Shown here: piece after piece, positions 60,148 to 64,000 of the stretch
Numbering within the stretch: position 1 is the stretch's first letter
How the letters are laid out: each line of letters starts with the position of its first letter
Source of the DNA: Macrococcoides equi
GTDB lineage: Bacteria > Bacillota > Bacilli > Staphylococcales > Staphylococcaceae
DNA: 64,000 nucleotides
NCBI RefSeq assembly: GCF_047425865.1
Contig: NZ_CP179735.1
Strand: one strand, 5' to 3'
Position numbers and translations under genes: made by a program
Notes under the pieces: model-generated
The model's database searches: none
What the model was told of the DNA's origin: nothing
Seen by the model: only the letters and a program-made list of their open reading frames with translations

Positions 60148-60879
60148 ATGTTTTTAATTAAGGATTTTAAAGGCTTTACATTATTTGAAAAGATTTTCTT
60201 TGGTCTTTACTTTTTAGCTCAGATAGGAATAATAATTTATTTTTATGAGCCAGGTAAAAAAATTGATTGGATTAATATTATCTCTAGTATCACAATGATT
60301 TTAAGTTTAATTATGAGTGCAAAAGGTAGACTTTCTACTTTTGTTTATGGATTAATAGCAATTCCACTTTATGCATGGATAAGCTATAAAAATGGACTAT
60401 ACGGAGAAGTTGGTCTTCAATTTGTATTTATTACTTTTCAATTTATAGGGTTCTATGTCTGGATGTCTAACCGTCATTCTAATCATCTTACAGATGACCC
60501 GGAAGTTAAAGATGTAGATACTAAAGGATTAGAAAGAAATCAATGGTTAATCACAATAGCTACTACAATCGTTGCATATATCATTATTTCTTCATCATTA
60601 GTTTTATTACATGCTAAACAACCATTTGTTGATAGTATTAATGTATGTCTTAACTTAGTAGGTCAAACTCTGATGACCTTAAGATTTAAAGAACAATGGT
60701 TCTTCTGGATTGCTGTTAATATCGTATCTATCATCTTATGGATTAGATCGATGTATATTGGTGATGGAAAACTAGATCCAACCGGAATATCTATGGCAGT
60801 AATGTGGTTTGCAGCTCTAATTAACTGTGGTATTGGATATTATAACTGGAAAAAACTTCAGATTCACACGCAATCATAA
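60148..60879 (+). CDS. pnuC: Nicotinamide riboside transporter
   Basis: 243 residues with seven to eight membrane helices and PnuC features (GLYGEVGLQFVFITFQFIGF, VWMSNRHSN, LRFKEQWFFWIAVNI). It takes up nicotinamide riboside for NadR next to it. GGAGATGGGTT precedes the ATG. Confidence 0.9.
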   Translation: MFLIKDFKGFTLFEKIFFGLYFLAQIGIIIYFYEPGKKIDWINIISSITMILSLIMSAKGRLSTFVYGLIAIPLYAWISYKNGLYGEVGLQFVFITFQFIGFYVWMSNRHSNHLTDDPEVKDVDTKGLERNQWLITIATTIVAYIIISSSLVLLHAKQPFVDSINVCLNLVGQTLMTLRFKEQWFFWIAVNIVSIILWIRSMYIGDGKLDPTGISMAVMWFAALINCGIGYYNWKKLQIHTQS

Positions 60880-60887
60880 TTATAGAG

Positions 60888-60919
60888 TCTCTCTTACATT
60901 GATAAGAGAGATTTTTTTG
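60888..60919 (+). terminator. Terminator of nadR-pnuC
   Basis: Perfect 9-bp stem TCTCTCTTA/TAAGAGAGA, CATTGA loop, seven T. Confidence 0.85.
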
Positions 60920-60967
60920 TTTTTATCATATACTTAAACTACAAACTTTAATTAAGAGGTGAGTATT

Positions 60968-61630
60968 TTGGATAAAGAAACAATAAAAGCTGAGATTCTT
61001 AAGAGTCATCATTTCAGACATGCAACACGTAAATATACAGAGGAATTGATTCCACAGGAAGATATAGATTTTATCCTTGAAGTGGGACGATTAAGCCCGT
61101 CTTCTGTTGGTCTTGAGCCGTGGCGTTTTGTTGTACTGGAAGATAAAGAGCTTAAACAAAAGATAAGTAATGTAGCATGGGGTGCAAAAAAACAGCTTGC
61201 AACGGCAAGTCATTTCGTACTGATTATCGCTCGAACGGACGTGCGTTTTGATTCAGACTATTTCTATAATCACTTTAAAGCAAGTGTACCGGATACTGAG
61301 AAGTTGAATCGTATGATAGTGATTTATGAAGAGTTTCAGTCAGACCATATTGATGTAGCAAATAACCCGCGTGCTTTATTTGACTGGAGTAGTAAACAAT
61401 CTTATATTGCACTCGGTAATATGATGTCTGCAGCAGCGCAGATTGGTATTGATTCTTGTCCGATTGAAGGGTTTGATTATCAGAAAGTAAATGCTTTGCT
61501 GACAGAGGCTGGTGTGATAGCGCCAGATCATGAAGCAATTTCAGTGATGGTGTCATTTGGATATCGTTATTATGAACCGAAAGTAGAAAAGGTTAGAAAA
61601 GATAGGGAACAGGTTATTTCGTGGTTTTAA
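60968..61630 (+). CDS. Nitroreductase-family flavoprotein
   Basis: FMN-dependent NAD(P)H oxidoreductase of the nitroreductase fold, 220 residues. The N-terminal FRHATRKYTEELIPQEDI, LSPSSVGLEPWRFVVL and C-terminal SVMVSFGYRYYEPK match NfrA/YdgI-like members. TTG 60968 follows AAGAGGTGAGTATT with a 6-base spacer and is preferred to GTG 60959, which lies inside that site. Natural substrate unknown. Confidence 0.82.
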   Translation: MDKETIKAEILKSHHFRHATRKYTEELIPQEDIDFILEVGRLSPSSVGLEPWRFVVLEDKELKQKISNVAWGAKKQLATASHFVLIIARTDVRFDSDYFYNHFKASVPDTEKLNRMIVIYEEFQSDHIDVANNPRALFDWSSKQSYIALGNMMSAAAQIGIDSCPIEGFDYQKVNALLTEAGVIAPDHEAISVMVSFGYRYYEPKVEKVRKDREQVISWF

Positions 61631-61754
61631 TATGTATTGTAAATTCTATGTAAATGAATGCGTACAATCTTTAAATAATCTTAATATTGATTAAAGGATA
61701 GAGATGATAAAATAATAGGTGACTTTAAGTAATTATTTATGAAGAGGTGTCAAC

Positions 61755-62087
61755 ATGTTTAAAGATATGGCGTATTATATGTTCGGTGAATTAGATCCGT
61801 TTTTTCAGTTATTTGTATTCGAGCCAATCGTTATCACACTGATCGCTCTAATCGTTGCGATTGTTACAAAAAAAGCCTGGTTAATGGCTGTAGTGATTAT
61901 CGTCTTAAATTTAATTGATAGTGCAATTGATGCTAACTTTGCATTTGCAGCAGAAGGTATGGGTGCAGTTATTTTACACACATTTACTTATTTCTTTGCT
62001 AACTTCTTCTCAATGTTCTATGAATTTGTATTCAGTTTCATCATCGCTGGATTACCATTCATGCATAAGAAGTTCGGTATCGCTTAA
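61755..62087 (+). CDS. Membrane protein, 110 aa
   Basis: Three membrane segments (about 20-38, 42-58, 78-100) without a recognised motif. GAAGAGGTGTCAAC precedes the ATG. Single gene; function unknown. Confidence 0.6.
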   Translation: MFKDMAYYMFGELDPFFQLFVFEPIVITLIALIVAIVTKKAWLMAVVIIVLNLIDSAIDANFAFAAEGMGAVILHTFTYFFANFFSMFYEFVFSFIIAGLPFMHKKFGIA

Positions 62088-62096
62088 TATTCATAG

Positions 62097-62131
62097 AAAA
62101 AGTGAAGTCATTTTCATGGCTTCACTTTTTT
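62097..62131. terminator. Bidirectional terminator
   Basis: AAAAGTGAAGTCAT/CATGGCTTCACTTTT stem (G-U pair) between convergent genes. Confidence 0.83.
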
Positions 62132-62135
62132 GTTG

Positions 62136-62657
62136 TTAATGATTGTTTTCATGCATCTTTTTATAAACTTTTGCTTTTTCAGCGTATTCCTGCTGAATAC
62201 GAGCCATATCAGCTTTGTCTTCATCAGTGAGTGCTCTCACCACTTTAGCGGGTCTACCCATCGCAAGCATGCCTGGTGGAACTTTCTTTCCAGGTGTAAG
62301 TAATGAACCTGCGCCTAAAAATGCGCCTTCACCAATTTCTGCCCCATCTAATACAGTGGAATCCATACCAACAAGCGCTCCTTTACGGATGATACTCGAA
62401 TGTAGCGTAACGCGATGACCAACTGTAACATTCTCTTCTATTATGAGTGGAGCATCCGGTGATTGATGCAGACAGCATAAATCCTGAACATTAGAGTGTT
62501 CGCCGATGATGACTGGACTAACGTCACCACGAATCACTGTTCCATACCAAACAGATGCATCTTTAGCGATAGTAACATCACCTGTTACTATTGCATTAGG
62601 AGCAACAAATGCACTGTCGTCAACTTTCGGATAGTTTCCATTATATTCATATAACAT
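62136..62657 (-). CDS. Gamma-class carbonic anhydrase-like protein
   Basis: A left-handed beta-helix built from hexapeptide repeats (IVTGDVTIAKDASVW, ALVGMDSTVLDGAEI), 173 residues. The three metal histidines expected for gamma carbonic anhydrases are present at H64 (CLHQS), H81 and H86 (VGHRVTLHS). The closest types are YtoA/PaaY. It may be a true carbonic anhydrase or an uncharacterised hexapeptide enzyme. Confidence 0.85.
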   Translation of the reverse strand: MLYEYNGNYPKVDDSAFVAPNAIVTGDVTIAKDASVWYGTVIRGDVSPVIIGEHSNVQDLCCLHQSPDAPLIIEENVTVGHRVTLHSSIIRKGALVGMDSTVLDGAEIGEGAFLGAGSLLTPGKKVPPGMLAMGRPAKVVRALTDEDKADMARIQQEYAEKAKVYKKMHENNH

Positions 62658-62739
62658 GTTATGACCTCCTGATACAAGTTTGTTATAATTATGATATCAT
62701 TATTTAAACAGATATAGAAATCATTAAAGGAGTATCATT

Positions 62740-63561
62740 ATGTGGAAATGGGAAACTGAAAAGGCACCGAAAGGTATCGTCGTAATTGTTCATAATATAT
62801 TGGAACATCACGGGAGATACGCTTGGTTTATCACACATCTTAGAAGAGATGGTTATCATGTAATTATGGGAGATTTACCCGGTCAGGGGCAGACGTCACG
62901 TGTAAATCGTGGTCATATTGAACACTTTGATGAATACCGCGAGAAAGTCCTTGAATGGATTGAAGTTGCAGAAGAGTACCATTTACCAGTATTTTTGTTA
63001 GGCGTTGGTCTAGGTGGATTAATTGCTGTGAATTTACTTGAGAAGGTGAATTTAAAGTTAGAAGGGATCATGCTTGTGTCACCGTTATTTGGATTCCAGA
63101 ATACTGTAACGACACGTAAAAATTTCCTGGCATCAAGTTTAAGTTCAATTTCTAAGGATGCAAAATTCGACATGAATATTCCTCTGGAAGATTTTTCGAG
63201 AGATAAAGAAGTCATCGCTGAAATGAAAAGTGATCCATTAATGTTGCAGAAAGTTAGTTTTAACTGGTATAAATCGATTATTGAAACGATGAAAGAAACA
63301 ATGGAGAATATCGATAAGATGAATGATATTCCACTGATGATTATGTATTCAGAACAGGATCGAATTGCTGATATCGATCAAATTAAACTTTTCTCAAGAG
63401 AAGTAAAGTCGTCAGAAATATATATCAAAAACTGGCGTACACTCTACCACGAACTGCATAATGAACCAGAAAAAGATAACGTATTGTATTATATTGAATC
63501 ATTTATGAACAACAGAATGAATTATATTGGGTTGATTACGGATGAAATGGGTATAGATTAA
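62740..63561 (+). CDS. Alpha/beta-hydrolase homologue lacking nucleophile serine
   Basis: 273 residues of the YtpA/monoglyceride lipase-like group: oxyanion segment VVIVHNILEHHGRYAWF, MGDLPGQGQTS, and a C-terminal His region (LYHELHNEPEKD). The nucleophile elbow reads LLGVGLGGL, so the catalytic serine position (residue 90) is glycine, which predicts loss of ester hydrolysis. The acid (MYSEQDRIADI) and histidine remain. ATG 62740 follows AAAGGAGTATCATT. It sits 30 bp before rot, as in staphylococci. Confidence 0.82.
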   Translation: MWKWETEKAPKGIVVIVHNILEHHGRYAWFITHLRRDGYHVIMGDLPGQGQTSRVNRGHIEHFDEYREKVLEWIEVAEEYHLPVFLLGVGLGGLIAVNLLEKVNLKLEGIMLVSPLFGFQNTVTTRKNFLASSLSSISKDAKFDMNIPLEDFSRDKEVIAEMKSDPLMLQKVSFNWYKSIIETMKETMENIDKMNDIPLMIMYSEQDRIADIDQIKLFSREVKSSEIYIKNWRTLYHELHNEPEKDNVLYYIESFMNNRMNYIGLITDEMGID

Positions 63562-63591
63562 GATATTGCATGGAACAGAGGGTGAAATAAA

Positions 63592-63996
63592 ATGTCAAAA
63601 GATAAACATGAAGTTAGTGATATGGTGCTGTTGAATGATTTACAGAAAGAAATAGATGAAGTTTTTGATTTAATTTCTTCGGAATTTAATTTAACGAAAG
63701 AAGAATATATTGTCATGGTAGCGCTTTGGGATCAAGGTCCTATGCCGATGAAAGAGTTAGACAAATATTTAGACATCAAGCCGTATAAAAGAACGCGCTT
63801 TTACAATAATTTAGTAGCAAATGGCTGGATTAAAAAAGTTCGTCCGGCAGATGATGAACGTACCGTAATGATTTATTACAATGAAGATAGAGTTTCAGAA
63901 AAAGATAAGATTGTAGATTTAGCGTGCTCTACTTTAAAAGGTAAGAAAGATAAATTAAAGTATCAATTCGACTCAATTATGGACATTTGCGGATAA
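63592..63996 (+). CDS. rot: Rot-like SarA/MarR-family regulator
   Basis: 134 residues with a winged helix-turn-helix of the SarA family. The segment LDIKPYKRTRFYNNLVANGW and the RPADDERTVMIYY wing are close to S. aureus Rot (KPYKRTRTYNNLVELEW, RPVDDERTVIIHF). Rot represses toxin and activates surface-protein genes in S. aureus; here the targets are unknown. GAGGGTGAAATAAA precedes the ATG and the hydrolase gene is 30 bp upstream. Confidence 0.85.
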   Translation: MSKDKHEVSDMVLLNDLQKEIDEVFDLISSEFNLTKEEYIVMVALWDQGPMPMKELDKYLDIKPYKRTRFYNNLVANGWIKKVRPADDERTVMIYYNEDRVSEKDKIVDLACSTLKGKKDKLKYQFDSIMDICG

Positions 63997-64000
63997 TGTT

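Noticed and set aside
1..64000. tRNA or rRNA genes, prophage or integrase-bounded island
   Set aside because: No tRNA-like cloverleaf, rRNA sequence, integrase or attachment-site repeat was found; the accessory island at 9-17 kb has only IS30 as mobile marker.

Overview
The window looks like a low-GC Gram-positive chromosome from the family Staphylococcaceae, most likely Macrococcus/Macrococcoides or a close relative. The reasons are a Rot/SarA-type regulator, a SagB-type glucosaminidase, a staphylococcal-style hut locus (hutG, hutR, hutU, hutI), an RFN-ribDE(BA)H operon, opuCABCD and a 5-oxoproline (pxp/acc) operon, all read from protein motifs and gene order. The species is an inference. 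No rRNA or tRNA gene was seen.

Layout. 1-3.4 kb: end of the 5-oxoproline operon (biotin carboxylase, pxpA, Nramp-like transporter). 4.0-5.5 kb: an IS110-family element with a structured 5' non-coding end that probably encodes its bridge RNA. 5.6-8.9 kb: a ZIP metal transporter, small proteins, and formamidase with an FmdB zinc ribbon. 8.9-16.9 kb is an AT-rich accessory island: an intact IS30-family element with matching terminal repeats; a restriction-modification cluster (two cytosine-C5 methyltransferases fused in one chain, a putative endonuclease with a PD-x(n)-SxK motif, a Vsr mismatch endonuclease and a divergent small XRE protein); and an XRE/membrane-protein cassette preceded by 21-bp repeats. 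17-20.4 kb: sucrose repressor, fructokinase and sucrose PTS, with the sucrose-6-phosphate hydrolase missing.

20.2-24.0 kb is a rearranged zone. A segment with the scrA 3' end, its terminator, and a SAM-I riboswitch driving a 69-residue unknown protein occurs twice. In the second copy an IS1182-family element, now a pseudogene, sits exactly where the terminator hairpin should be. 24-37.9 kb holds a lipoprotein, an ECF sigma/anti-sigma pair, TetR, PadR and XRE regulatory units with clear palindromic operators, a thermonuclease and an excalibur-domain protein, and small membrane proteins. 37.9-39.8 kb: 51-bp tandem hairpin repeats and a T-box leader before a frameshifted MetE-like gene. 39.8-47.2 kb: DUF418 protein, stress proteins, sagB, a lipoprotein and opuC. 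47.3-53.6 kb: FAD/NAD-binding protein and histidine utilisation. 53.7-57.3 kb: the FMN riboswitch and riboflavin operon, followed by five 41-bp tandem repeats. 57.5-64 kb: proline dehydrogenase, nadR-pnuC, nitroreductase, gamma-carbonic anhydrase, an alpha/beta-hydrolase homologue lacking its nucleophile serine, and rot.

The metabolic genes fit a commensal that uses amino acids and sugars: 5-oxoproline, histidine and proline feed glutamate, formamidase releases ammonia, and opuC imports compatible solutes. Most unusual are the fused-methyltransferase R-M cluster, the duplicated SAM-riboswitch/orphan-protein unit with the hairpin-replacing IS, and two unrelated tandem hairpin arrays. Start codons were often moved from the longest reading frame to the one with a well-spaced Shine-Dalgarno sequence; this is stated where done.
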